Shown here in pieces: positions 1 to 7,750 of a DNA stretch of 64,000 bases. This DNA comes from Lentibacter sp965657785 (GTDB taxonomy: Bacteria; Pseudomonadota; Alphaproteobacteria; Rhodobacterales; Rhodobacteraceae). The notes beneath the pieces are model-generated. The model was not told where the DNA came from. It did no database searches and worked only from the letters and a program-made list of their open reading frames with translations. Position numbers and translations under genes: made by a program. Location: contig NZ_CBFHPP010000006.1 in NCBI RefSeq assembly GCF_965657785.1, forward strand, positions 62,001-126,000, written 5' to 3'. The stretch's first letter is position 1. The number at the start of each line of letters is the position of its first letter.

Positions 1-1222
1 TGACAATCGCTTCCGAGCCCTGGCTCTTCACATAGTCTTTCACAGCCTGCACTTCGGCCTCGGTGTCGGTCACAAAATGGTTGATCGCAACCACAACAGG
101 CACGCCAAATGACTTCAGGTTGCCGATATGACGGCCAAGGTTGGCACAGCCTTTTTCAACAGCCGCTACATTCTCCCCGCCAAGGTCCGCCTTCGCGACC
201 CCGCCGTTCATCTTCATCGCGCGCACCGTCGCCACAAGCACCACACAGTCAGGCGCAAGGCCGGCTTTGCGGCATTTGATGTTCATGAACTTTTCAGCGC
301 CAAGGTCCGCCCCAAAGCCCGCCTCGGTCACAACATAATCCGCCAGCTTGAGCGCGGTCTGCGTCGCAATCACCGAGTTACAACCATGCGCGATGTTGGC
401 AAACGGGCCACCGTGCACAAAGGCAGGGTTGTTCTCAAGCGTCTGCACAAGGTTCGGCTGCATCGCGTCCTTCAGCAAAACAGTCATCGCACCTTCCGCC
501 TTGATATCGCGCGCATAAACAGGCGAGCGGTCGCGGCGATAGGCCACAATCATGCTGCCCAAACGCTCTTCAAGGTCTTTCAGGTCTTTGGACAGGCACA
601 AAATAGCCATAACTTCCGAGGCCACAGTGATGTCAAACCCGTCTTCGCGCGCAAAGCCGTTTGAAACGCCGCCAAGCGACGACGTAATCTGGCGCAAAGA
701 GCGGTCGTTCATGTCCACAACACGGCGCCACGTCACACGGCGGGTGTCAATATCAGCAGCATTGCCCCAATAAATATGGTTGTCCAACATCGCGCTCAAA
801 AGCGAATGCGCGCTCGTAATGGCATGGAAATCGCCTGTAAAATGCAGGTTCATGTCTTCCATCGGCACAACTTGCGCATAGCCGCCGCCCGCGGCGCCGC
901 CCTTCATGCCAAAGTTCGGGCCAAGCGAGGCCTCACGGATACAAACCATCGCCTTCTTGCCAATCGCATTCAAGCCGTCGCCAAGGCCCACAGTCGTCGT
1001 GGTCTTGCCCTCGCCCGCAGGCGTCGGGTTGATCGCGGTCACAAGAATAAGCTTGCCGTTTTTGTTGCCTTGCACAGAGTTGATAAAGCTCTGGCTCACC
1101 TTGGCCTTGTCGTGGCCATAGGGCAGCAGATGCTCGCTCGCGATCCCGATCTTGTCGCCAATCTCCTGGATCGGGCGCTTCTTGGCTTCGCGGGCGATTT
1201 CAATGTCGGACTTATAGCTCAT
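1..1222 (-). CDS. fhs: Formate--tetrahydrofolate ligase, 5' part (runs off left edge)
   Basis: ATP-dependent ligase that joins formate to tetrahydrofolate to give 10-formyl-THF, a cytoplasmic one-carbon enzyme. About 407 N-terminal residues of a family that is usually near 555 are present; the C-terminus lies outside the window. The ATP-binding loop PTPAGEGKTTTT is at about residues 66-77, and typical family blocks follow (ITSAHSLL, RRVVDMNDR, ENNPAFVHGGPFANIAHG). The ATG at 1222 is preceded by AAAGGAA seven bases upstream. Neighbouring MOSC gene is on the same strand but separated by 144 bp. Roseobacters commonly use this enzyme in C1 and methyl-group metabolism, which is family knowledge rather than something shown here. 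Confidence 0.95.
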   Translation of the reverse strand, partial: MSYKSDIEIAREAKKRPIQEIGDKIGIASEHLLPYGHDKAKVSQSFINSVQGNKNGKLILVTAINPTPAGEGKTTTTVGLGDGLNAIGKKAMVCIREASLGPNFGMKGGAAGGGYAQVVPMEDMNLHFTGDFHAITSAHSLLSAMLDNHIYWGNAADIDTRRVTWRRVVDMNDRSLRQITSSLGGVSNGFAREDGFDITVASEVMAILCLSKDLKDLEERLGSMIVAYRRDRSPVYARDIKAEGAMTVLLKDAMQPNLVQTLENNPAFVHGGPFANIAHGCNSVIATQTALKLADYVVTEAGFGADLGAEKFMNIKCRKAGLAPDCVVLVATVRAMKMNGGVAKADLGGENVAAVEKGCANLGRHIGNLKSFGVPVVVAINHFVTDTEAEVQAVKDYVKSQGSEAIV

Positions 1223-1366
1223 AGCGGATTCCTTTTTCCCATCCGGCTTCTCTTGCTGCCCTTCTAGCGCTCCAAATCCGTCAGCGGCGCGCAGAATCCG
1301 ACATTTCCGAAGCCCAGAGCGGCGGAGTGTCGCAGCACCAAACCGCGCCTGTCGCCTATCGGAAAC

Positions 1367-1966
1367 TCATTCCCCCCGCGCCTGCGCCAGATGCGGCCAG
1401 ACAGGCTGATCAGGGATATGCAAAACCAACTCGTCGCCAAGCGCAATCTCCCCGCCCCGCTCAACCCATGCGGTCACACCGCGGCGGTTCTTGGCCGCGC
1501 CCACAAACGCCTTGCCGTGCCCCGCGTGCTCGGCCTCCACTTCTTTGGCGGGCCATACACAGGGGCGGTTTTCCATATCAATCACAAGCGTCGCCCCCGA
1601 GGGCGCCTGAAGCCGCGAGGAGGGCGGCACCAGCGTCAAATCAGGAATGCCCTCAATAATCAGCGAGGCTCCGAGATACTCGGGCGCCAGCGCCTCAAGC
1701 CCCAGATCCGCCGCAATCAGCGCCATTTCCTCAGCCGACAAAACAGAGATCTGCCGCACATTGGCGATCTCGGTGCCCTTTGGATGCTGGCTTGTCACGC
1801 GCGAACACGACGCCCGCGTCACCCCGCCATGCGCCTCGCCCTCAAGCCCCGCAAAGCCAAGCATCGCCCGCTCAAGCGGCACCGAGCGCAAGCCCGCCGC
1901 GCGGTCCTCCACCCGTCCAATCCATTTGATGGTCGCCTTAAACTCACTCGGCTTCAAAGCAGGCAT
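1367..1966 (-). CDS. MOSC domain-containing protein
   Basis: About 199 residues. MOSC domains bind sulfur or molybdenum-cofactor-related ligands and occur in MoCo sulfurases and in small stand-alone proteins such as YiiM. The family pattern is visible: an N-terminal segment around GLEGEAHGG, then RQISVLSAEE, an acidic stretch, and a C-terminal RRGVTAWVERGG block like the conserved end of MOSC domains. The reading frame is open to 2002, but the ATG at 1966 has GGGAG eight bases upstream, so I use it. The usual candidate catalytic cysteine of the domain may be the one in ENRPCVWP. Substrate unknown. It is separated from the upstream gene by a repeat array. Confidence 0.8.
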   Translation of the reverse strand: MPALKPSEFKATIKWIGRVEDRAAGLRSVPLERAMLGFAGLEGEAHGGVTRASCSRVTSQHPKGTEIANVRQISVLSAEEMALIAADLGLEALAPEYLGASLIIEGIPDLTLVPPSSRLQAPSGATLVIDMENRPCVWPAKEVEAEHAGHGKAFVGAAKNRRGVTAWVERGGEIALGDELVLHIPDQPVWPHLAQARGE

Positions 1967-2024
1967 AGCATTCTCCCAGATATTTCCGCCAAGCTGGCCC
2001 AAGCCATCAGCGAAGGCAAGCCAC

Positions 2025-2190
2025 CCTTTCTTTTTGCTGAAAATATCCCGGGGGCTTGGGGGCTGGCCCCCAATTAGTGGTGAGCTTGGGGGCTGGCCCC
2101 CAATTAATGGTGGGGTTGGGGGCTGGCCCCCAATTAATGGTGGGGTTGGGGGCTGGCCCCCAATTAGTTATGGGCTTGGGGGCTGCCCCC
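2025..2190 (-). repeat. Intergenic element: AAAATATCCCGGGGG core plus five-copy 30-bp hairpin array
   Basis: A core CTTTCTTTTTGCTGAAAATA-TCCCGGGGG (2025-2054) is followed by a tandem array with an exact 30-bp period; units start at 2055, 2085, 2115, 2145 and 2175. Each full unit carries a hairpin TGGGGGCTGGCCCCCA and an AT-richer linker AATTARTGGTG. The last unit is shortened to GGGGGCTGCCCCC. On the minus strand the hairpins come after the MotB-like gene and end in CCCGGGATATTTTC, so it could stop transcription of the 5168-2259 operon. Related cores occur near 7647, 45967, 54281 and 62619. Confidence 0.85.
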
Positions 2191-2210
2191 AATGAAGGGC
2201 GCGTTTGGCG

Positions 2211-2254
2211 CAGCGCCCCGTCAGCGCCCTGTCAGCGCCCTGTCAGCGCCCTGT
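2211..2254. repeat. Four-copy 11-bp tandem repeat
   Basis: CAGCGCCCYGT repeats four times without gaps (2211, 2222, 2233, 2244); only the first copy differs, by one base. It ends four bases outside the stop codon of the MotB-like gene. It is separate from the 30-bp array next to it. No coding role is visible; polymerase slippage is the simplest origin. Confidence 0.85.
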
Positions 2255-2258
2255 TAGA

Positions 2259-3914
2259 TCACTTTTCAGTAAACTTAAGCTCAATCCTGCGGTTCTGCGC
2301 CCGCGCCGCCTCCGTGTCGCCAATGGCAATCGGTTGATATTGCCCAAAGCCGTTGGCGCTCAGCCGCTCGGGCGGAATGCCAAGGAAATTCACCATATAT
2401 CTCACAACAGACAGCGCCCGCGCCTGCGACAGCTCCCAATTGTCCGCAAACGCGCCCGCGCCCGAGAGCGGCACATCGTCGGTGTGGCCATCCACACGGA
2501 TCACCCAATCAATCTCTTGCGGAATATCGCCCACAACATTGCGCAGAATATCGGCAATCTTGGCAAGCTCGCCCTGCCCCGCGCGGCTCAGATCGGCCTG
2601 CCCCTGCGCAAACAGCACCTCGGACGAAAAGACAAACCTGTCGCCGACAATCCGCACCCCGTCCTGCGCCCCGATCACATCGCGCAGCCGCCCGAAAAAT
2701 TCGCTGCGATAGCGCTCAAGGTTCTGCTTTTCAGCTTCCAGCCTGATCCGCTCGGCCTCTTCCAGCGCGCGCCGCCTGCGCTCTTCGGCCGCCGCACGCG
2801 CGAGGGCAGCGTTCAAATCCTGCCCCAGATTGCTCAGCTGAATGTCGCTTGCCGCGTCACGCTCTCTATAATCATCAATGATCGCCTGAAGGCTGCCCAG
2901 CTGTGAGCGCAAAGCCGCAACCTGCTGGTTGAGCAAGGCCTGCGCCCGCTGCGCCTCCAGCGACAGCGCCTCTTCGTCTGCAAGCTTGGCTTTGGCCTCG
3001 GCCAAAAGCGCTGCCCGCACCGCCGCATCGCTGATCGTTTCGCCAAGCTCTTCTTCTAGCGCAATTTTCTCGGCCAAGGCCTGCGTCAGCTGCGCTTTAT
3101 AGTCGGCACTCATCACCGCCTGTTCGCTGGCTTGCGTCTCGGCCTCAAGCAGAAGCGCGGCCACCCGCACCTCAAGATTTTCTTCGGCCGCTTGGGCCGC
3201 CGCCAATAAGGTCAGCGTCTCTTCCGCATCCTTACGCGCCGCCTCCAGCGCCAGCGTCATTGCGGTAAGTTCGGTGTCCGCCTCAGCAAGCCGCGCCCGC
3301 AAAGCCTCCGCCGCCGCCAGCTCGATGGCGCGGGCGGCCTCTTCCTCGCTCAAAGCCGTCTGAAGGCTTGCGAGCGCTTCATCTTGCGCCGCCGCCTCGG
3401 CCTCGGCGGCTGCAATCACCGCATCCAAAGCGGCCTTCTGGGTTGTGAGGTCGGCACGTTCCGCGCGCAAAGCCTCTGCCTCGTTTTGGGCCAGATCGCG
3501 CTCCGCCAAAAGGCGCACCACCTGCGCTTCAAACTCTGTGATCTGCGTTTCCGCCGCACTCAAGGCCGCGTCTTGCGCTTGCGTTTCGGCCCGCAGCGTG
3601 GCGATCAAGGCCGCCTGCTCGCCCGCCCGCGTGCGCGCCGCCTCAAGCGTAACCCCAAGTTCACCAACCCGCGCCTCAAGCCCCGTGGCGCGGCGCTGCT
3701 CCAGCCCAAGCGCCTGCGCCAGCTTGGCAATCTCGGCATTGAGCTGGTTCATCTCGCTTTCCTGCCCCGTGATCGTCTCGCGCAATACGAATTGCACGAC
3801 CATGAAGATCGTTAAGACAAACATCAAAACAAGCAGAAGCCCCGTCATCGCATCGACAAATCCGGGCCAGATATTGGCCTGAAAGCGCTGCCCTGTGCGG
3901 CGGGAAAGGGCCAT
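2259..3914 (-). CDS. MotB-like protein: membrane anchor, very long coiled coil, OmpA-type peptidoglycan-binding domain
   Basis: 551 residues. One transmembrane helix lies at about 17-42, with an aspartate at residue 21 (PGFVDAMTG) in the place of the proton-carrying Asp of MotB/ExbD/ZorB-type stators. Residues about 45-400 are an Ala/Glu/Arg/Leu-rich coiled coil. Residues about 415-551 form an OmpA-C domain with the peptidoglycan-binding blocks FAQGQADLS, VDGHTDDVPL, NWELSQARA and AQNRRIELKF. It follows the MotA-like gene with a 3-bp gap, so the two very likely form an ion-driven membrane complex attached to the cell wall. The actual task is unknown; housekeeping envelope function is more likely than flagellar rotation, because no flagellar genes are near. 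Such pairs are common in Rhodobacterales. Confidence 0.8.
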   Translation of the reverse strand: MALSRRTGQRFQANIWPGFVDAMTGLLLVLMFVLTIFMVVQFVLRETITGQESEMNQLNAEIAKLAQALGLEQRRATGLEARVGELGVTLEAARTRAGEQAALIATLRAETQAQDAALSAAETQITEFEAQVVRLLAERDLAQNEAEALRAERADLTTQKAALDAVIAAAEAEAAAQDEALASLQTALSEEEAARAIELAAAEALRARLAEADTELTAMTLALEAARKDAEETLTLLAAAQAAEENLEVRVAALLLEAETQASEQAVMSADYKAQLTQALAEKIALEEELGETISDAAVRAALLAEAKAKLADEEALSLEAQRAQALLNQQVAALRSQLGSLQAIIDDYRERDAASDIQLSNLGQDLNAALARAAAEERRRRALEEAERIRLEAEKQNLERYRSEFFGRLRDVIGAQDGVRIVGDRFVFSSEVLFAQGQADLSRAGQGELAKIADILRNVVGDIPQEIDWVIRVDGHTDDVPLSGAGAFADNWELSQARALSVVRYMVNFLGIPPERLSANGFGQYQPIAIGDTEAARAQNRRIELKFTEK

Positions 3915-3917
3915 GTG

Positions 3918-5168
3918 CTAGCCCTCGTTTTCCGCGCTGTCGGGCCTGCCGTCTGTCACGTGCAGCTTGCGCACGCGGCCCGCCGGCTGCCCGCCCAGCA
4001 CCCTGCCGAGATCGGCAATATCAACGCGCAGCTCGGCCATCATTTCCTGCCGCCCCGCACTGATCTCTTCCAAGACCCGCAGCATCTGCACATCAATCGA
4101 GCGCAGGCGCATCCGGCTCTCCGCATCAATCCCCGCTTCCGTGCTGCTGCCCCCGCGCGCACGCAGCTCATGGATCAGCGCCTCCTGCCCCTCGGCCACA
4201 CGGCCCAGCGCAGCCAAAGTCGGGTTCGCATCGCCCAATTCATCGGTCAACCGCTCCAGCGCTCCCGCCAGCCGCGTCAAGCGCGCGTCGCTGCCAGCCT
4301 GACGCATCTCGCCCTCGCGCACCAGATCCTGCAACGCCTCCATCTGTCCCGCCATATGCTCCAGAAGCCCGCCATAGACAGCCCCCGCCTGACCGCTCAC
4401 CTCGCCCTCGCCTTCGCTCTCCCCCTCGCCAGAGGCAAAGCCCAGCTGGGTGATCGAGCTGAGCCATTCCTCCAGCTCACGATAAAAGCGGTTCTGCGCA
4501 TGGCCTGCAAACAGCTCCAGCAACCCCACAACAAGCGAGCCAGCAAGCCCGAGCAGCGACGATGCAAAGGCCACACCCATCCCCGAAAGCTGCTGGTCCA
4601 GCCCGCTCATCAACCGGCCAAAAACCTCAACGCCGCTTTCTCCCTCCGCAGGCGCCAGCCCTCGGATCGTGTCGACAAGTGCCGGCACAGTCGTCGCCAG
4701 CCCGTAAAACGTGCCCAAAAGGCCAAGAAAAATCAAAAGGCTGACAATATAGCGCGTGATCTCGCGCTCTTCGTCAATCCGCTGCGCCACCGAGTCCAGA
4801 ATAGAGCGCGCCGAGCCAGAGCTGATCTGGCGCCCCCGCCCGCGCGAGGAGAGCAAATTCGCCAAAGGCGTAAGCAAAGACGGCGGCCTGACCCCCTCAC
4901 GCTCCGCCACATCGGCCGCAAAGGCCTCGATCCAGCGCACCGAGCGCATCATCTGATAGATCTGCCAAAACGTCGCCAAAACGCCGACCGCAAAGACAAA
5001 AACGATAAACCCGTTGAGATAGGGATTGGCCTCAAAAACAGGCAAAACCTGCGGCAAAGCCAGCAAAGTGACAAAGCCCGCAAGCCCGAGGGCCAACAGC
5101 ATCAATACGATCTGTCTCAAGGGTTGTGAAAAATACAGCTCGGCCTCACGCTCCGGATGCGCCCTCAT
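3918..5168 (-). CDS. MotA/TolQ/ExbB-type proton channel protein
   Basis: 416 residues with four hydrophobic segments, roughly at 18-44, 50-72, 136-165 and 195-225. The third and fourth match the MotA/ExbB channel pattern (FLGLLGTFYGL; GMGVAFASSLLGLAGSLVVG). After residue 225 comes a long hydrophilic, helical cytoplasmic tail. The gene is first in a two-gene unit with the MotB-like protein, which carries the partner Asp. Together they should form a proton-conducting stator unit. The tail and the partner's coil give an architecture like ZorAB of the Zorya defence system, but no ZorC, ZorD or ZorE gene is next to them. A flagellar role is unlikely. Confidence 0.8.
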   Translation of the reverse strand: MRAHPEREAELYFSQPLRQIVLMLLALGLAGFVTLLALPQVLPVFEANPYLNGFIVFVFAVGVLATFWQIYQMMRSVRWIEAFAADVAEREGVRPPSLLTPLANLLSSRGRGRQISSGSARSILDSVAQRIDEEREITRYIVSLLIFLGLLGTFYGLATTVPALVDTIRGLAPAEGESGVEVFGRLMSGLDQQLSGMGVAFASSLLGLAGSLVVGLLELFAGHAQNRFYRELEEWLSSITQLGFASGEGESEGEGEVSGQAGAVYGGLLEHMAGQMEALQDLVREGEMRQAGSDARLTRLAGALERLTDELGDANPTLAALGRVAEGQEALIHELRARGGSSTEAGIDAESRMRLRSIDVQMLRVLEEISAGRQEMMAELRVDIADLGRVLGGQPAGRVRKLHVTDGRPDSAENEG

Positions 5169-5292
5169 GACGGCTCCTGACGCTTATTTCAGTTGCCCAA
5201 CCATAAGCAGAACCCGCGCATATGCCAAGTCAAATGCCGCATCTCTCCCCCGCAGGCCGTCGCGCCCGCCATCTCGGCCACCGTCTCGGCCC

Positions 5293-5820
5293 TCAGCCCA
5301 GCAGTTTGACCCGCGCCACAATCTCGTCAAGCTCGGGGTCCGAAATCCCCAGCTCGTGCAAATGCGCCGCCGTATTGAAGAGATATTCGCTGTTCGGGCC
5401 ACGCCCGCCATGGGCCTGCGCAATGATCCGCGCCTGCTCCTCAAGGTCCAGCCCGCCACAATACTGGATATGCGCCGCATCAATCACATAGGTCACAGCC
5501 TCCACCTGCCGCTTGTCGGCCAGCGTGATATCAAGCCTGCGCTCCACATAAGCCGAAGAGATCAGCTCGCGCTCGCGCAAATAAGCCAGCACCTGCTCCT
5601 CCTGCCCCGCCCGCACAGAAAAAGCGACCCCGTGGCAACGCGCCTTGGGCATCTCGTCCAGCGCCAGCACAAGCCCGGGGGCCTCCTCCGTCCCGCGATG
5701 GTGGATCGAGCGCATACAAAAGCTGCGGGCATAGCCCTCAAGCGTGGCAATCCGCATCTCCTCCACGTCAAAGCCGGGGTTCCAGATCAAGGACCCATAG
5801 CCAAACACCCACATCGTCAT
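5293..5820 (-). CDS. ChaC-type gamma-glutamylcyclotransferase
   Basis: 175 residues. The N-terminal WVFGYGSLIWNPGF is the signature of ChaC-type cyclotransferases, which split glutathione into 5-oxoproline and Cys-Gly in the cytoplasm. The fold continues with a RSIHHRGTEEAPGLVLAL segment, and the family's catalytic glutamate probably lies in LRERELISSAY. Length fits the family. It lies 124 bp upstream of the MotA-like gene on the same strand; that gap has short GGCC-rich direct repeats but no gene. Physiological role is presumably glutathione turnover. Confidence 0.9.
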   Translation of the reverse strand: MTMWVFGYGSLIWNPGFDVEEMRIATLEGYARSFCMRSIHHRGTEEAPGLVLALDEMPKARCHGVAFSVRAGQEEQVLAYLRERELISSAYVERRLDITLADKRQVEAVTYVIDAAHIQYCGGLDLEEQARIIAQAHGGRGPNSEYLFNTAAHLHELGISDPELDEIVARVKLLG

Positions 5821-5886
5821 ATCACTTGTCCCTTCGCGCGCCTGCCCCCATAAACACCATCACCACTGAAGGGAAAAGGTGCTCGC

Positions 5887-6870
5887 GTGAAAAAATTGCT
5901 CGTTCTTATCGTGACTTTGGCCGCGCTCTGGTCTGGCTACTGGTTTGTCGGCGCAACAAGCCTCAAATCGGGCATAACAGCGTGGTTTGACGCCCGCCAA
6001 AGCGAAGGCTGGCAAGCCGAATACTCTGACCTCTCAGTCAAAGGCTTCCCCAACCGCTTTGACACAACCCTGACAGACCCCGCCCTCGCCGACCCCGCCA
6101 CAGGCCTCGCATGGTCGGCCCCCTTCGTGCAGCTCTTCGCCCTGAGCTATCAGCCCAATCACATCATAGCCGCCTTCCCCGCGTTCCAGACCCTGCGCAC
6201 CCCCGCCGCGCGCATCTCCCTCAAAAGCGAAAAGATGCAGGCCTCCATGGTCATGGAGCCCAAGACAGCCCTCGCCTTCAGCCGCGCCAATCTCGCCGCC
6301 ACCGCCCTGACCATCACACCCGAAACAGGCCCCCGCACCCATATCGCTGGGTTGCAAACCGCGCTCACCCGCGAGGCGGATACAAGCTACCGCGCCGCCT
6401 TCAACGCCGATGGCCTCGCCCCGCCCCTGCCCGCCGCCTTGCGAGGGGAGCTGCCCGAGACGCTCACATCCTTCCGCGCCGATGCCACGCTCGATTTCAC
6501 CAAACCATGGGACATCAGCGCCCTTGAAGACAGCCGCCCCCAACCGACCCAGATCAAACTTCACCGCGCCGAAGCCGAATGGGGCCAGCTCAAACTGGCC
6601 GCCGCAGGCGCACTCTCCATTGATCGCACAGGCACCCCGACAGGCACCCTCACCCTCAAGGCGCGAAACTGGCGCGATATTCTCGCCCTCGCCACAGCCG
6701 CAGGCGCCCTGCCCCAAAGCCTTGCCCCCCAGATCGAGCAGGGCCTCTCCCTGCTCGCAGGCCTCTCGGGCAATAGCGAAACCCTCGACATCCCGCTCAC
6801 CTTCTCAGGCGGCTATATCAAAATCGGCCCCATCCCTGTCGCCCCCGCACCACGCCTCTTCATCCAATGA
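5887..6870 (+). CDS. DUF2125 domain-containing protein
   Basis: 327 residues starting at a GTG that follows AAGG by seven bases. A signal anchor KKLLVLIVTLAALWSGYWFVG covers about residues 2-22, so the rest should be periplasmic. The pattern of repeated beta-rich segments and the segment WFDARQSEGWQ...GFPNRFDTTLTDP match DUF2125, a family confined largely to alphaproteobacteria and without a known function. The family resembles AsmA-like or other membrane-attached periplasmic proteins only in general style. It overlaps the HD hydrolase by four bases (ATGA), so the two are co-translated. Confidence 0.8.
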   Translation: MKKLLVLIVTLAALWSGYWFVGATSLKSGITAWFDARQSEGWQAEYSDLSVKGFPNRFDTTLTDPALADPATGLAWSAPFVQLFALSYQPNHIIAAFPAFQTLRTPAARISLKSEKMQASMVMEPKTALAFSRANLAATALTITPETGPRTHIAGLQTALTREADTSYRAAFNADGLAPPLPAALRGELPETLTSFRADATLDFTKPWDISALEDSRPQPTQIKLHRAEAEWGQLKLAAAGALSIDRTGTPTGTLTLKARNWRDILALATAAGALPQSLAPQIEQGLSLLAGLSGNSETLDIPLTFSGGYIKIGPIPVAPAPRLFIQ

Positions 6871-7541
6871 GCCTCGGTCCCTGCCCCTACGAAACCGCGC
6901 TCCAAGCCCATTGGAGCAAGGCCACAGAAAGCGCGAGAGACAGCGCAACAGACAGCGCCCATGATCTCGCCCATATCCGCCGCGTCTGGGCCAATTGCCA
7001 GCATATCGCCAAAGGCGAAGGCCAAAACGCCACCGTCGATCTGGAGCTTCTCCACGCCGCCGCTCTGTTTCACGATCTTGTCAACCTGCCCAAGAACGCG
7101 CCCAACCGCGCCGAGGCCTCCCGCCTCTCGGCCGAGGCCGCCGCCCCGCTCGCCCGCGCCTGCGGCCTGCCCGAAGCCAAGCTCCCCGCCCTCAAACACG
7201 CGATCGCAGCCCATAGTTTCTCGGCAAAAATTGCCCCCCAAACACTTGAAGCGCAAATTCTGCAGGACGCCGACCGCCTCGATGCGCTCGGAGCCATTGG
7301 CCTCGCGCGGATGCTCATGATCTCGGGCGCGCTCAACCGCCCGCTTTATGATCATACCGATCCCTTGGCCCAAAACCGCGCCCCCGACGACACCGCCTTC
7401 GCCCTTGATCACTTCCAAACCAAACTCTTCACATTAGCCGACACAATGCACACAGAGACCGCCCGCCAAATCGCAACAGAGCGCACAACCTATATGCGCG
7501 CCTTCCTCGCCCGCCTTCACAGCGAAATCGCAGAGACCTAA
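6867..7541 (+). CDS. HD-domain metal-dependent phosphohydrolase (YedJ-like)
   Basis: 224 residues. HD-superfamily metal ligands are visible: His in the helix AHDLAHIRRVW (about residue 31-40), HD in AAALFHDLVN (about 65-75) and a later Asp in ILQDADRLDALGA (about 133-145). This is the arrangement of the YedJ/YpgQ group of small HD phosphohydrolases, which act on nucleotides or other phosphate esters. The substrate cannot be read from the sequence. The start overlaps the DUF2125 stop. There is no gene downstream for 767 bp. Confidence 0.85.
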   Translation: MSLGPCPYETALQAHWSKATESARDSATDSAHDLAHIRRVWANCQHIAKGEGQNATVDLELLHAAALFHDLVNLPKNAPNRAEASRLSAEAAAPLARACGLPEAKLPALKHAIAAHSFSAKIAPQTLEAQILQDADRLDALGAIGLARMLMISGALNRPLYDHTDPLAQNRAPDDTAFALDHFQTKLFTLADTMHTETARQIATERTTYMRAFLARLHSEIAET

Positions 7542-7646
7542 CCATCTGCTCCGCGCCCGTGCCGCGCCCGCGCCGCGCCTGCCTTGCCACCCCCACCTCT
7601 GTTTTTTCCCGTCTTTTCTCCGTCTTTGCCCCGTCTTTGCCCCGTC

Positions 7647-7750
7647 TTTTTCTTTCTAAAAATATCCCGGGGGTCTGGGGGCAGCGCCCCCAGTTAAACT
7701 TGCGTCTGGGGGCAGCGCCCCCAGTTAAACCAGCGTCTGGGGGCAGCGCC
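7647..7750 (-). repeat. Intergenic element: core plus 31-bp hairpin tandem units
   Basis: Core TTTTTCTTTCTAAAAATATC-CCGGGGG at 7647-7672 is followed by units with a 31-bp period starting at 7673, 7704 and 7735. The first two units contain the eight-base stem CTGGGGGC-AGC-GCCCCCAG (7675-7693 in the first) and the linker TTAAAC. The third unit breaks off inside the hairpin. Just before the core, CCCCGTCTTTG is repeated at 7624-7650. Read on the minus strand, hairpins precede GGGATATTTTTAG, as in a terminator for leftward transcripts, but the nearest leftward gene (tyrC) ends 560 bp away. Confidence 0.85.

Noticed and set aside
2055..2190. CRISPR array
   Set aside because: Period of 30 bp contains no unique spacers; units are nearly identical and fold as hairpins.
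1391..2337. Long open frames on the plus strand opposite the MOSC gene and through the 30-bp array, giving repeated Gly/Leu or Pro/Trp peptides
   Set aside because: They are antisense or pass through the repeat, have no RBS and follow the GC-rich third-position pattern of shadows.
3915..5129. A 404-codon plus-strand open frame opposite the MotA-like gene
   Set aside because: Arg/His/Gln-rich antisense frame; the minus-strand protein has clear transmembrane and family motifs.
2259..5168. Complete Zorya defence system
   Set aside because: Only ZorA/ZorB-like proteins exist; no ZorC, ZorD helicase or ZorE nuclease gene is adjacent, and neighbours are housekeeping.
5241..5290. GGCC-rich direct repeats between the ChaC and MotA-like genes
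   Set aside because: Short and imperfect; ordinary low-complexity GC-rich sequence.
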